A stretch of DNA of 64,000 bases from Carboxylicivirga sp. (GTDB lineage: Bacteria > Bacteroidota > Bacteroidia > Bacteroidales > Marinilabiliaceae). The notes below the pieces were generated by a model. That model saw nothing but the letters and a program-made list of their open reading frames with translations, was not told the DNA's origin and searched no databases. The number at the start of each line of letters is the position of its first letter. Positions within the stretch are counted from its first letter, which is position 1. A program made the position numbers and the translations under genes. Positions 1-7,953 of the stretch are shown one piece after another. The stretch lies in NCBI GenBank assembly GCA_025210475.1, contig JAOARW010000104.1:1-64000 (forward strand). The letters are read 5' to 3'.

Positions 1-138
1 TAAATGGTTCGAAGATTTAGGTTTGTATGATATGTCGAATAATTACGCTCTGTTGCAAAATTAACTTGAAACCGCCGTGTACGAGAGTACGCACGGTGGT
101 GTGAGAGGGCGGGGGAGCAATCCCCCTACCTACTCGAT
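1..138 (+). mobile_element. Group II intron, 3' end (domains V and VI)
   Basis: Domain V is seen at 71-100: a stem closed by a GAGA tetraloop (82-86 region) with an unpaired CG on the 3' side, the classic two-base bulge of the catalytic hairpin. Domain VI follows: GGGGG (111-115) pairs with CCCCC (122-126), and an outer GAG/AGG strand (103-108) pairs with CCT and CTC around a single unpaired A at 132, the expected branch-point adenosine seven bases from the end. The intron should end at about 138 (CTACTCGAT). The 5' part lies outside the window, so mobility cannot be judged. Confidence 0.85.
2..64 (+). CDS. C-terminal end of an intron-encoded protein (partial)
   Basis: An open frame enters from the left edge and stops at 62-64, ending in YALLQN. 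It closes six bases before intron domain V, which is where the reverse transcriptase/maturase frame of a group II intron normally ends (domain IV). Only 20 residues are visible, so the assignment rests on position and not on recognisable maturase motifs. It could also be an unrelated frame that happens to be open. Confidence 0.35.
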   Translation, partial: KWFEDLGLYDMSNNYALLQN

Positions 139-262
139 TAATTTATGAAGTTGTGTTGCATTCGTTATTAGTAATGTGAGATCGATTGAAATTCAGGAAC
201 TCAGGTTCGTAACTTAATTGTATATTTAAAGTGGAAAAAATAACCAAATACTAATTAATGCT

Positions 263-958
263 ATGAAAACGACTAATAATGGCTTATTGATTTTTCTAAT
301 CCTTATACAAAGTCTGATTGTGAGTTGTGAGAATGAAGAAATAAGTGGGGATTTTGTAACAGATCTTGATGGCAATAAATACGAAATTGTAAGCATCGGC
401 AATCAAACATGGATGGCTGAAAATTTAGCAACAACCCGTTTGAATGATGGAACTCCATTGGAAAATATTTCGGGAGATTCGGAATGGTCTTTGTATAATA
501 AGCCTGCGCTTTGCTGGTACGAAAATAATAAGGAAATGTGTCTGGATGATAATAGCGGAGCATTATATAATTGGCACACCGTAGAAACAGGAAAGCTTTG
601 TCCGGATGGTTGGCATGTACCATCTAAAGAAGAATGGATTGAGCTCGTTGAGTTTGTTGGAGGTATGGAAGAAGTTGAAAATGCTTTGAAGGCAGCTGAG
701 GGATGGTCTGATGGGGAGAATGGGAGCAATACTTTTGGATTTAATGTAATCCCGGCGGGTGTTCGAGTTGACTATGGTAGTAATGATTTTGATTTCAAAG
801 GTAGTCATACCTCATTTTGGAGTACAACAAAATCGGAAGATAAGGGAGATCCAAATTTAAGGTATGATTTTGCCTCACGAATATCATTTGCAAATTATGT
901 GTATTTTAATTATAGTTCCTGGCGTTGTGGATTAAGTATAAGATGTGTAAAAGATTAA
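263..958 (+). CDS. FISUMP-domain lipoprotein
   Basis: A 231-residue secreted lipoprotein: hydrophobic leader with a lipobox ending SLIVSC (Cys22). The rest is one Fibrobacter succinogenes major paralogous (FISUMP) domain, recognised by the run IGNQTWMAENLATTRLNDGT, then ALYNWHTV, LCPDGWHVPSKEEW, FWSTT and the C-terminal SIRCVKD. These domains are common on Bacteroidota cell surfaces and their biochemical role is unknown. It starts 125 bases after the group II intron and appears to be a single gene, with no partner on the same strand. Domain call is firm; function is open. Confidence 0.85.
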   Translation: MKTTNNGLLIFLILIQSLIVSCENEEISGDFVTDLDGNKYEIVSIGNQTWMAENLATTRLNDGTPLENISGDSEWSLYNKPALCWYENNKEMCLDDNSGALYNWHTVETGKLCPDGWHVPSKEEWIELVEFVGGMEEVENALKAAEGWSDGENGSNTFGFNVIPAGVRVDYGSNDFDFKGSHTSFWSTTKSEDKGDPNLRYDFASRISFANYVYFNYSSWRCGLSIRCVKD

Positions 959-1020
959 GCATCTCAATAATACAAATAGCCTGTACTTTGAGCGAAATCA
1001 AGGGGGTTAATACCTTGTTT

Positions 1021-3486
1021 TTATAAACTGATTTTAATATAAAATGTAGGTGTTCGTTTCAATCCAAAAATCGGATAGCTAATAACATTATCGCCAACGC
1101 CAAACCGTGTAAATTCGTCGAGTTTACGATTTTTTGTATTAAATACGTTTAGCAACGACAAGCCTGTTTCAACAAGTACATTTGATATTTTTTGCTGATA
1201 AAATACACCAACATCAAAACGTTTGTAATCATTCTGATAAGAGTAATAATCATCGTGCCATAACTTGAACCCTGAGCCATAGATATAATTGGCAGAAAGA
1301 GTGAACTTGTTGAGACTATAGGTGCCGGCCCATTTAATCTCATGATTCATGTTGTAGCTCGACTTTGCATACTCTTTGTGGTAAATTTCCTGACGTTTTT
1401 CTTTTAAGTTACTAACAGTGGCAGAGCACCAGCTTGTAAAGCGCTTTGAATGATACTTAACAAGTACATCCCATCCGGTGTAGCGTAATTTCGAAATGGG
1501 TGTAGTATTAAATGCCAGTACATTGGTTGAAATTTTCTTGTAGAAGTATTCTAAGGAAACGGTCCATAATTTATTGGTATAACGACCTCCAAGGCAGGAA
1601 TTTATTGAAGAGTTGTAATCTTTTGTTTCAGCCGCACTGGTCCAGCGGAAGATACTATTCTCGTATGCATCGTATTTATAGGTTTTATAAATATATTGGT
1701 TGTACAAACCCGACGAACCATATACTTTCCAAAAATCGTTAAAGTAATAGTTGATCAGCAATCGAGGTTCATAGGATAACTTATTAACGCCATTGCTGTA
1801 GTTAACCCGACAGCCGACATCGGTATTCAAACTGGGTGTAATATTCACATGATAATTGGCAAACAGGTAGTTAAGAATGTGATGGTTGCTGCGACTGTTG
1901 CTGTAATCGATGGTCTCAAAATCATTCTGAATATGGCTGTAAGTCGAACCAAAACCATAATCAAGGAAACTGCCATTTTCCAGGTTGACCTTATGTGTGA
2001 GGTGCAAGTGTAATTCATCCAGATGACTGATGCGTTCGTTATATGAAGTGTCTTCCTCTATATAATCCACATAAGACAGGTAACCATTGCTGGCATACTT
2101 CTTATTTTTCACCCCCGAATAAGAGAGTGATGTGGAAAAGGTGTTGCCCGCTTTACTGGTAAACAAATGGCTGAACGACACAGCTTTTTGATTGTTCTGA
2201 TTCCTTTCTGAAGTATTAACTAAGAACTCGGCTGTACTGCTTTGTTGACTCAATGAAATTTCATCGGATGAAGCAAAGGCAGCTAAGGAAAACTGATTTT
2301 GCTGATTGGGTTTATAATTGAGTTTGATATTGCCATCCAATAATTTATACTCGGGTTCTGTTTCGACCTGATAAAATTCGTTTCCCTGTTCATCAACAGA
2401 AAGTACCAGATCTTCGCTACTTTCATTTTTATTGATTGTCGATGTAATGTTCTTTCGAGCGGCAATAACAAGTGATAGTTTATCACTCAAAGGCATTTCC
2501 ATTTTACCATTAACAATAAAGTTATTGGCAAATACAGATGCGTTTATTTTGCGGGGTATATTTTCCGATCCGGTGAATTTTACCAATCCACCTATGTTTT
2601 CACCTTTGGAGGAATCGTAACCGCCTTTGTATATTTCAACACCTTTAATAAGCAGGGGATTGATAGTGCCTATCTCATTCAGTTTGTACCAGGGTTCATA
2701 CACTCTGAATTCGTTAAAAATGTATTTATTTTGTCCTTCGAGGCTTCCCCTGATGGAGATATCACCCGGGTTTTCGCCCGTTGCCAGTATGCCTGGCATC
2801 AGGCGCATAAAACTATAAATATTGGTTTCGCCGTAACCCGGTAGTTTTTTTGTGAATACCGGATTTAGTTTAATTAATCCGGGAGCTGCACCAACATTGG
2901 CATTGTGGGTGGACAAGCGCTTTTTCTTAACGATAACATCAGTAATGGAAATGGGCTTCAGGCGCAATGCCAGATTAATATCGGCACCGGCAATAATTAC
3001 CGTGTCAAGTATGTGATAGCCCAGGTGACGAACCGAGCATTTTACAAGTGAGTCTTTATCAGATTTGTAGGTGAAATGGCCATTGGCGGCACTGATACTT
3101 GGATAGCCATTAAAGAGCAATTCCGAATGTGGTAAACCACATCCGGATCTTGCATCACAAATCTTTCCTGTAAAAGTGTAATCCTGATTTATGTTCGTTT
3201 TATGTTTTTTATGGATAACAATGTTATTGCCAATGGTGTCTATTTGCAGGGGATGCTTTTGTTCAAGATAGGTGAAGAAGGATTTTAGGGATTGAAATGG
3301 AGGGTGGGCCTTCAGTAATATTTCTGAGGTATAAACGTCATCAAAAGAGAGGTTTAGCTTGTGGGTGCTAATGAGCTCTTTAAGGATTTCATTGAGCGGT
3401 TTATCCGTTTTTATTTCCAGGCTTTGCCCTTGTGTAAACTGAAAGTCTAATAGCAATAGAAATAACAGAAGTATTACGATCTTCAT
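1021..3486 (-). CDS. TonB-dependent receptor with N-terminal STN signalling domain (FecA-like)
   Basis: An 821-residue outer-membrane receptor. After a signal peptide (ends about FTQGQ, residue 21) comes an STN domain (about 22-92) that in this family contacts a FecR anti-sigma factor, then a carboxypeptidase-regulatory-like fold (about 103-185), a plug (about 195-330, with SFMRLMPGIL and SIRGS) and a beta-barrel ending in an aromatic-poor strand FYIKISL. It is transcribed 9 bases after the fecR-like gene and behind an ECF sigma gene, so it is probably autoregulated by its own ligand. No SusD partner lies next to it, which fits a siderophore, haem or metal-chelate type receptor better than a glycan one; the ligand cannot be read from sequence. 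Confidence 0.88.
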   Translation of the reverse strand: MKIVILLLFLLLLDFQFTQGQSLEIKTDKPLNEILKELISTHKLNLSFDDVYTSEILLKAHPPFQSLKSFFTYLEQKHPLQIDTIGNNIVIHKKHKTNINQDYTFTGKICDARSGCGLPHSELLFNGYPSISAANGHFTYKSDKDSLVKCSVRHLGYHILDTVIIAGADINLALRLKPISITDVIVKKKRLSTHNANVGAAPGLIKLNPVFTKKLPGYGETNIYSFMRLMPGILATGENPGDISIRGSLEGQNKYIFNEFRVYEPWYKLNEIGTINPLLIKGVEIYKGGYDSSKGENIGGLVKFTGSENIPRKINASVFANNFIVNGKMEMPLSDKLSLVIAARKNITSTINKNESSEDLVLSVDEQGNEFYQVETEPEYKLLDGNIKLNYKPNQQNQFSLAAFASSDEISLSQQSSTAEFLVNTSERNQNNQKAVSFSHLFTSKAGNTFSTSLSYSGVKNKKYASNGYLSYVDYIEEDTSYNERISHLDELHLHLTHKVNLENGSFLDYGFGSTYSHIQNDFETIDYSNSRSNHHILNYLFANYHVNITPSLNTDVGCRVNYSNGVNKLSYEPRLLINYYFNDFWKVYGSSGLYNQYIYKTYKYDAYENSIFRWTSAAETKDYNSSINSCLGGRYTNKLWTVSLEYFYKKISTNVLAFNTTPISKLRYTGWDVLVKYHSKRFTSWCSATVSNLKEKRQEIYHKEYAKSSYNMNHEIKWAGTYSLNKFTLSANYIYGSGFKLWHDDYYSYQNDYKRFDVGVFYQQKISNVLVETGLSLLNVFNTKNRKLDEFTRFGVGDNVISYPIFGLKRTPTFYIKISL

Positions 3487-3495
3487 TCAACGATT

Positions 3496-4329
3496 TTATT
3501 GATGGACAGAATAAATACCTGTTGATTCATTTAGCTCAAATTTCAGGTCGAAAGTTGTGCAAATGGCATTTAGGTTGTTTTGAATGCCATTATCCAGCTT
3601 GATATTGCCAGAGTACAAATGCTGCTGATCGGATGAGCAACGGATGCTGATATTGTATTGTCGCTCAAGTGAGGCCAGCACTTCTTTAAGAGGCGATCGA
3701 TTAAAAAGAAGTTGATGCTTCTGCCAGGGCATGTGTTCCAATTGCTCTCCTGTTTGCTGTGTTCCTTGCCCGGTATTTGTATCAGCTTTAACCGACTGAC
3801 CGGGGATTAAGGTGTAATCTGTATCAATTGTATTTACCGCTACTTTGCCGCTTAGACAGGTAACCCGGTAATTGTTGTTGCGGGCAAAAACATTAAAGCT
3901 GGTGCCCAATACCTTTGTTTGTCCCTGGGGGGATGCAACCGTAAACTGGCTGCCTTTTTTCACCTGAAAGAAAGCTTCACCATTGAGCTTTACCTGGCGG
4001 CTAACATACCACCAAATGGGGTGATAGCTTATTTTTGTATCGGCATTGAGTTGCAGGCTGGAACCGTCGGGCAGGGTATAGGCCATACGCTCACCTTTCG
4101 GACATATCACAGAGGTGGAGTAGAGGCGCATAAACATAACAGAGCTCAGTATAATCAGGAAGCTGGCGGCATAACGAAAGGCCGTTGATTGCCAAAAAGG
4201 TGGTTCCTTAATTGAGTTTTGAAGATGGGCCCACTCTTCGTCTTTGCTGACTTTGAATTTTACCGTGTGCTGATGAAAGAATTCATCTAACTCGTTTTCA
4301 GGTTGTTTATCTTCGATATTTAATTTCAT
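3496..4329 (-). CDS. FecR family anti-sigma factor
   Basis: A 277-residue protein with a short cytoplasmic N-terminus, one membrane segment (about 50-68, AASFLIILSSVMFM), a periplasmic FecR domain (about 78-175, with LPDGSSLQLNADTKI and VLGTSFNVFARN) and a C-terminal DUF4974/STN-like domain (about 208-277, FNRSPLKEVLASLERQYNI). The family holds an ECF sigma factor at the membrane and releases it when the cognate TonB receptor is loaded. It sits between its likely sigma (119 bases upstream) and receptor (9 bases downstream). Confidence 0.9.
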   Translation of the reverse strand: MKLNIEDKQPENELDEFFHQHTVKFKVSKDEEWAHLQNSIKEPPFWQSTAFRYAASFLIILSSVMFMRLYSTSVICPKGERMAYTLPDGSSLQLNADTKISYHPIWWYVSRQVKLNGEAFFQVKKGSQFTVASPQGQTKVLGTSFNVFARNNNYRVTCLSGKVAVNTIDTDYTLIPGQSVKADTNTGQGTQQTGEQLEHMPWQKHQLLFNRSPLKEVLASLERQYNISIRCSSDQQHLYSGNIKLDNGIQNNLNAICTTFDLKFELNESTGIYSVHQ

Positions 4330-4448
4330 AAGCGCTTCAATTGCTAATACATGCCATATGCTAAAGTCACGTACACCGGATAATCGGGCTGTGAGTGAAA
4401 ATATGGATTATTAAAATTAAATGTTCCTTTCATATACTCTGTTATCTA

Positions 4449-4982
4449 CTAAACCACAGATCTAAGTTCCTGCCTCAGATACCCCAAGGCTATGCTCATT
4501 CGTTTTTCTACCGTTTTAATGCTAATCTGCAAGCGATCAGCTATCTCGCGGTATTTTAATTCTTCAATTCGACTCATCAAAAAAACTTCCCGGGCTTCAC
4601 ATGGCATTGTGTTGAGTGTGTTTTCGTAACGCTTTTTTGTTTCGGAATACACATAAGCTTCTTCTGCCGATATATGGGTTTCTTCAGCTTCATCCTTCAG
4701 CTGTAATTCAATGTCTCTTTTATTACGCCGGCATTCGCTGATAAATAAATTATTAGCCATGGTATATAAAAGCGCGTTGACAGTCGATTTGCGAATGTTT
4801 TTCCGATTCTCCCATACTTTGGTAAAAACATCCTGGGTTATATCTGAGGCAAGGCTTTCGTCTCCGCATTTATAATAGATATAAAGTTTCAAGGGTTCAA
4901 ACTTATCGTCAAATAACTGTTTGAACTCTTCTTTATTGATTCCATTTCTGCTGAATAATTCAACTATGCTCATGTTCTTCAA
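4449..4982 (-). CDS. ECF RNA polymerase sigma-70 factor
   Basis: A 177-residue extracytoplasmic-function sigma factor of the Bacteroidetes type. Region 2 (about 22-88) shows YYKCGDESLASDITQDVF and KSTVNALLYTMANNLF; region 4 (about 115-170) shows MPCEAREVFLMSRIEELKYREIA with a helix-turn-helix through SIKTVEKRMS. It is first in a leftward sigma / anti-sigma / receptor unit and should direct transcription of that unit once freed by the FecR-like protein. A start at the second Met (MSIVEL) is equally possible. Confidence 0.92.
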   Translation of the reverse strand: MKNMSIVELFSRNGINKEEFKQLFDDKFEPLKLYIYYKCGDESLASDITQDVFTKVWENRKNIRKSTVNALLYTMANNLFISECRRNKRDIELQLKDEAEETHISAEEAYVYSETKKRYENTLNTMPCEAREVFLMSRIEELKYREIADRLQISIKTVEKRMSIALGYLRQELRSVV

Positions 4983-5032
4983 TTAATTGCCATTGATTAT
5001 AAGCAATAAGGCCGCAAAAGTAGTCTATTTTG

Positions 5033-5082
5033 AAAAAGAACAAAGCCCAATCAATATGACAAATAGCAATTGACGGGCTTTG
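5033..5082 (-). terminator. Rho-independent terminator behind the small lipoprotein gene
   Basis: CAAAGCCC (5041-5048) and GGGCTTTG (5075-5082) form a perfect 8-bp stem. Read leftward it is followed by TTCTTTTTC. It lies between the lipoprotein gene and the sigma gene, so the two should be separate transcripts. Confidence 0.75.
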
Positions 5083-5123
5083 TAGATTTGATTATCACCT
5101 AACGATGATCATTGTATAACCCG

Positions 5124-5525
5124 TTACTTTTTAATGGTTAAGGTGTAAGTGGTTGTCTTTTTATTTTTCTTGTCACCTTTGTCGATTGCTTCAACAGTAA
5201 CTGCGTAAACGCCTGCTTCAAGTGTGTGAGATTTAGCAACGCTTAATTTACCATCAGCAGCAATTTTTATCTGCTTCTTTGTATCCGTAAACGCTTTGGT
5301 GTCTTTTGTAATTGATTTGATAGTGAAAGACGCTTTAGCATTACTGGGAGTTAATTTAATCTTGGCGCTTGAGAAGGCGGTTGCTAATTTTGCTTCTGCC
5401 TTGTTTGGTGAGTAAGCTACCGAAGTTAATTTAACTGGCTTTTTGTCGTCATCGTCCTTGTCACAAGCAACGGTTACTACTGAGCAAATCAAAACAAACG
5501 ATAATACTTTTAATAAATTTTTCAT
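5124..5525 (-). CDS. Small lipoprotein with an Ig-like/cadherin-like repeat
   Basis: A 133-residue protein with a lipobox (VTVAC, Cys21) followed by an acidic CDKDDDDKK linker that is typical of exported Bacteroidota lipoproteins. The remaining 100 residues are lysine- and threonine-rich beta strands (TFTIKS-like and VYAVTVEAID), resembling a single Ig-like or cadherin-like domain; I do not recognise a named family. It is read toward the sigma/FecR/receptor unit but separated from it by a terminator. A surface binding accessory is a guess. Confidence 0.7.
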   Translation of the reverse strand: MKNLLKVLSFVLICSVVTVACDKDDDDKKPVKLTSVAYSPNKAEAKLATAFSSAKIKLTPSNAKASFTIKSITKDTKAFTDTKKQIKIAADGKLSVAKSHTLEAGVYAVTVEAIDKGDKKNKKTTTYTLTIKK

Positions 5526-5797
5526 CTCTAAAACAATTTTGTGAGGTTATAAATGTTGTTACACTAATGTTACGCTCAGCTACATTTTTACCCTACGGAA
5601 AATTTTGAGTTTTTTACAGATGTGCCTCTTAAGTGGTAATTAATCAGGTGGATATGATGAGAAAAATAATTCTAAAAGAATAAATGAAGTCGCATTGTGA
5701 GGGGGTGAATCATTTCAGCATGTCAAGATATGTTTAGTGTAAGTACCGTAACTAGTGCGGCGATTTTAAATCTAAAATTTGTTGAACCAAAAATCAT

Positions 5798-5843
5798 ACA
5801 CAACCCAAAAGAGACTGTGTAGATGGTTTCTTTTGGGCTGTGT
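5798..5843. repeat. Imperfect inverted repeat, terminator-like
   Basis: The left arm at 5798-5815 (ACACAACCCAAAAGAGAC) pairs with the right arm at 5825-5843 with two mismatches, around a 9-base loop. A T-rich stretch follows on the + strand. It may be a terminator or part of a repeat element. Confidence 0.55.
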
Positions 5844-5893
5844 TTGTATTTTAGTAGGTAATCAACAAAATAACTTAAAGCATCCTTCGGCCT

Positions 5894-6012
5894 CCTAAAA
5901 AAAGTGATAGTTATAGAAGCTGTTACTTAGAGAGACCGAGTAGCTGAGAACTTGTTCGAAGATCACGCGGCCGAAATTTGTAACAGTAAATATATCAATT
6001 ACTTTTTTTAGG
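5894..6012. repeat. 33-base inverted repeat pair enclosing 53 bases
   Basis: Arms are 5894-5926 and 5980-6012. The outer 12 bases (CCTAAAAAAAGT against ACTTTTTTTAGG) and inner 7 bases (CTGTTAC against GTAACAG) match perfectly; the middle 14 are degenerate. A nested hairpin follows directly: CCTTGAT (6016-6022) pairs with ATCAAGG (6042-6048) and TTTAC-TTTTCTC pairs with GAGAAAGAGTAAA. The layout resembles dispersed intergenic elements of Bacteroidota, from memory only. Confidence 0.6.
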
Positions 6013-6173
6013 CAGCCTTGATTCTTTTGTTTACTTTTCTCATCAAGGAGAAAGAGTAAAAGCCTGTCCGGCTATAGGACGAAGTAATGTAATTTAACAT
6101 TTTATGTATCCATGGCATTTCATATAGAACCATTTATTTCAGCATATTGAAAATTGCATATACACTTAAATAT

Positions 6174-7586
6174 TTATCGGGTATACTGATCTATAATAAG
6201 ATTAATAGCTCGTTGACAGGCCGGACAAAAATGATCGTGACGGGTAAACATGATGCAGTTAGCCGCACTACGATAAAGTCCTGTTGCTTTATATTGCGCC
6301 CCTTCAAAGGCTCCTACATGACCACTGTATTGCATGTTAGCCAATAACTCATCGTCCCAGGCTTTTTTATCGAGGAAGAAATCTTCCATTACCTTTTCAT
6401 CAACTTTGGCCTGACGCATTTCTACTCTTTTCTTTTGAACTTCAATGCTGTGCTTGTCATATTTCTTCTTTTCCCAGGGTGTGGGAAGGGGAGTGTTGGG
6501 TGTTAGAATATCTTTCCACTTAATGGTTTCAGGATTGGTGTTAGCCGTTACATTTAATTCCCATGGCTCTAAATGTTCGGCATCCATCTCATAAGCAGTT
6601 GCCGAAGTATAATACTCATCAGCCAAATCGGCAAAGTGATGGCCAAACTCATGTACAAACAGGTACTCCTGGAAAGCATTATTAACTGCAGCAGTTATGT
6701 ACAGGTTGTAAATACCACCACCTCCGTAAATGGAATCATTCATTAATATGGCCGTAAATTCGTATGGTACAGCTGCCGCGGCATCGCGTATGGTTTTGTT
6801 GTCGTAGCCCAATGCATAGCGCTCCGAATTAAAAGCTCCGTAGGTTACCGATAAGGCCGAGCGGGTATGAATATCCTGGTGTGGATGATTAACACCCGAA
6901 TGAGGAGCAGGCGTTTCTACGGCCCTGATCGAAAACTTCTCTTTTGAGGATGCAAAAGGTTCAGTATTTAAAAGCACCTCGGCAAATCGTTGGGCATCTT
7001 TATGAAATTGCTCCATATCATCTTTGGCATAGCCTTCGCCTAATACAACAATATCAACCTGTTTTTCGGGTGTACCATTGACCACCACATCAAAGGTGTT
7101 GTAATGATTCTTGACCTCTTTTCTGAACGAGCGGTGGTGCTTAGGATCAACAGTGTAGGTCCAGACCGGATCAAAACCATTTTTAATGTTCCGCTTGTAT
7201 ACAGTGATATCTACCTTTTCCTTTGGCCAGGGAAAGCGCAATGATTCATGAAAGCTGCCCCAGTTCTTTTCCGCATCAGGTGTGGTTTCCCACTCGCCAT
7301 AAATACTTGAATAACCTCTTGAGTACAACACCTCGCCCGATTGCGGGTCTTTAACATCAAAAAAGTATTTACCCAATCGAAGTTCATCTATTAACACCGT
7401 TTTACTACCAGCCCATTGGCCATCATTTACCATCTGATCAAAGGCAAAATGTTCTTCATTGGCATTACCAATGTGGTTATAATCCAATCGCATGGTGGCA
7501 TCGCTAAAGTACTGGTCGTACTGTGCCTGGCAGCTGGTTGATACAATGGCTACCATTGCCAGTAATAAAATGTAGTTTTTAAGCAT
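6174..7586 (-). CDS. Peptidase M64 (IgA-peptidase-like) zinc metallopeptidase, exported
   Basis: A 470-residue secreted metallopeptidase. I start it at MLKNYILLL (7586) because that gives a clean signal sequence with a possible lipobox (STSC, Cys19); an upstream Met would place 14 polar residues before it. The N-terminal half (about 20-160) looks like the M64 N-terminal domain, and the catalytic half carries HEFGHHFADLADEYY (zinc ligands His312 and His316, Glu313, with the downstream Asp). Length and motif fit family M64, whose members cleave immunoglobulin A or are uncharacterised. The C-terminus contains CIMFTRHDHFCPAC. Substrate unknown. Confidence 0.88.
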   Translation of the reverse strand: MLKNYILLLAMVAIVSTSCQAQYDQYFSDATMRLDYNHIGNANEEHFAFDQMVNDGQWAGSKTVLIDELRLGKYFFDVKDPQSGEVLYSRGYSSIYGEWETTPDAEKNWGSFHESLRFPWPKEKVDITVYKRNIKNGFDPVWTYTVDPKHHRSFRKEVKNHYNTFDVVVNGTPEKQVDIVVLGEGYAKDDMEQFHKDAQRFAEVLLNTEPFASSKEKFSIRAVETPAPHSGVNHPHQDIHTRSALSVTYGAFNSERYALGYDNKTIRDAAAAVPYEFTAILMNDSIYGGGGIYNLYITAAVNNAFQEYLFVHEFGHHFADLADEYYTSATAYEMDAEHLEPWELNVTANTNPETIKWKDILTPNTPLPTPWEKKKYDKHSIEVQKKRVEMRQAKVDEKVMEDFFLDKKAWDDELLANMQYSGHVGAFEGAQYKATGLYRSAANCIMFTRHDHFCPACQRAINLIIDQYTR

Positions 7587-7953
7587 AGCTTGAATATTGA
7601 GTTGAGAAATTTGAGAAATATGAGGCAAGTTAATTAATCTCTGACAGATAAAAGTTGAAAATTATCATCTCGATAGCTGTTGGACTAATAAATTAAGACA
7701 CGTAACCAATTGCATTTGTCAAAACCTTTGGACTATTTGGTGTTAGTGGGCAGATGGTATGTATCATGTTCGCAGTACGATTAAAAAATAGACAGAAGTT
7801 ATTGACATTCAAGGATACCTAATCCGCTAAGCGCACCAAAAGCGCTAAACGGAATAAAAAAACGGCCACCCTATGGCAGCCGTATATTTTCTACATCATG
7901 TAAATAGCCACCACGATTAACATCGTGGTCTAGCTTCTAGTCTCTGGTAGCTA
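7587..7953. other. Intergenic region between the M64 gene and ftcD
   Basis: Besides the terminator at 7854-7883 and a perfect 7-bp hairpin at 7911-7928 (CCACGAT/ATCGTGG), I see no gene here. It should contain the promoter for the leftward M64 gene. Confidence 0.5.
7854..7883 (-). terminator. Terminator of the hutI-ftcD unit
   Basis: Read leftward, ACGGCTGCCA pairs with GGTGGCCGT (one G-T pair stretch) and is followed by a run of seven T. It lies about 70 bases past the ftcD stop. Confidence 0.75.

Larger units (their letters stand above)
5526..6173. other. Gene-free, palindrome-rich intergenic region
   Basis: I find no credible protein gene in these 648 bases. They contain at least three strong inverted repeats, listed separately: 5798-5843, 5894-6012, and a hairpin at about 6018-6062. 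The end carries GCCTGTCCGGCTATAGGAC (6061-6080), itself a small GTCC/GGAC palindrome. The density of structure suggests a dispersed non-coding repeat or a structured RNA. Confidence 0.6.

Noticed and set aside
7911..7928. Perfect 7-bp hairpin CCACGAT/ATCGTGG
   Set aside because: No T-run on either side, and a better terminator exists at 7854-7883; not called as a functional element.
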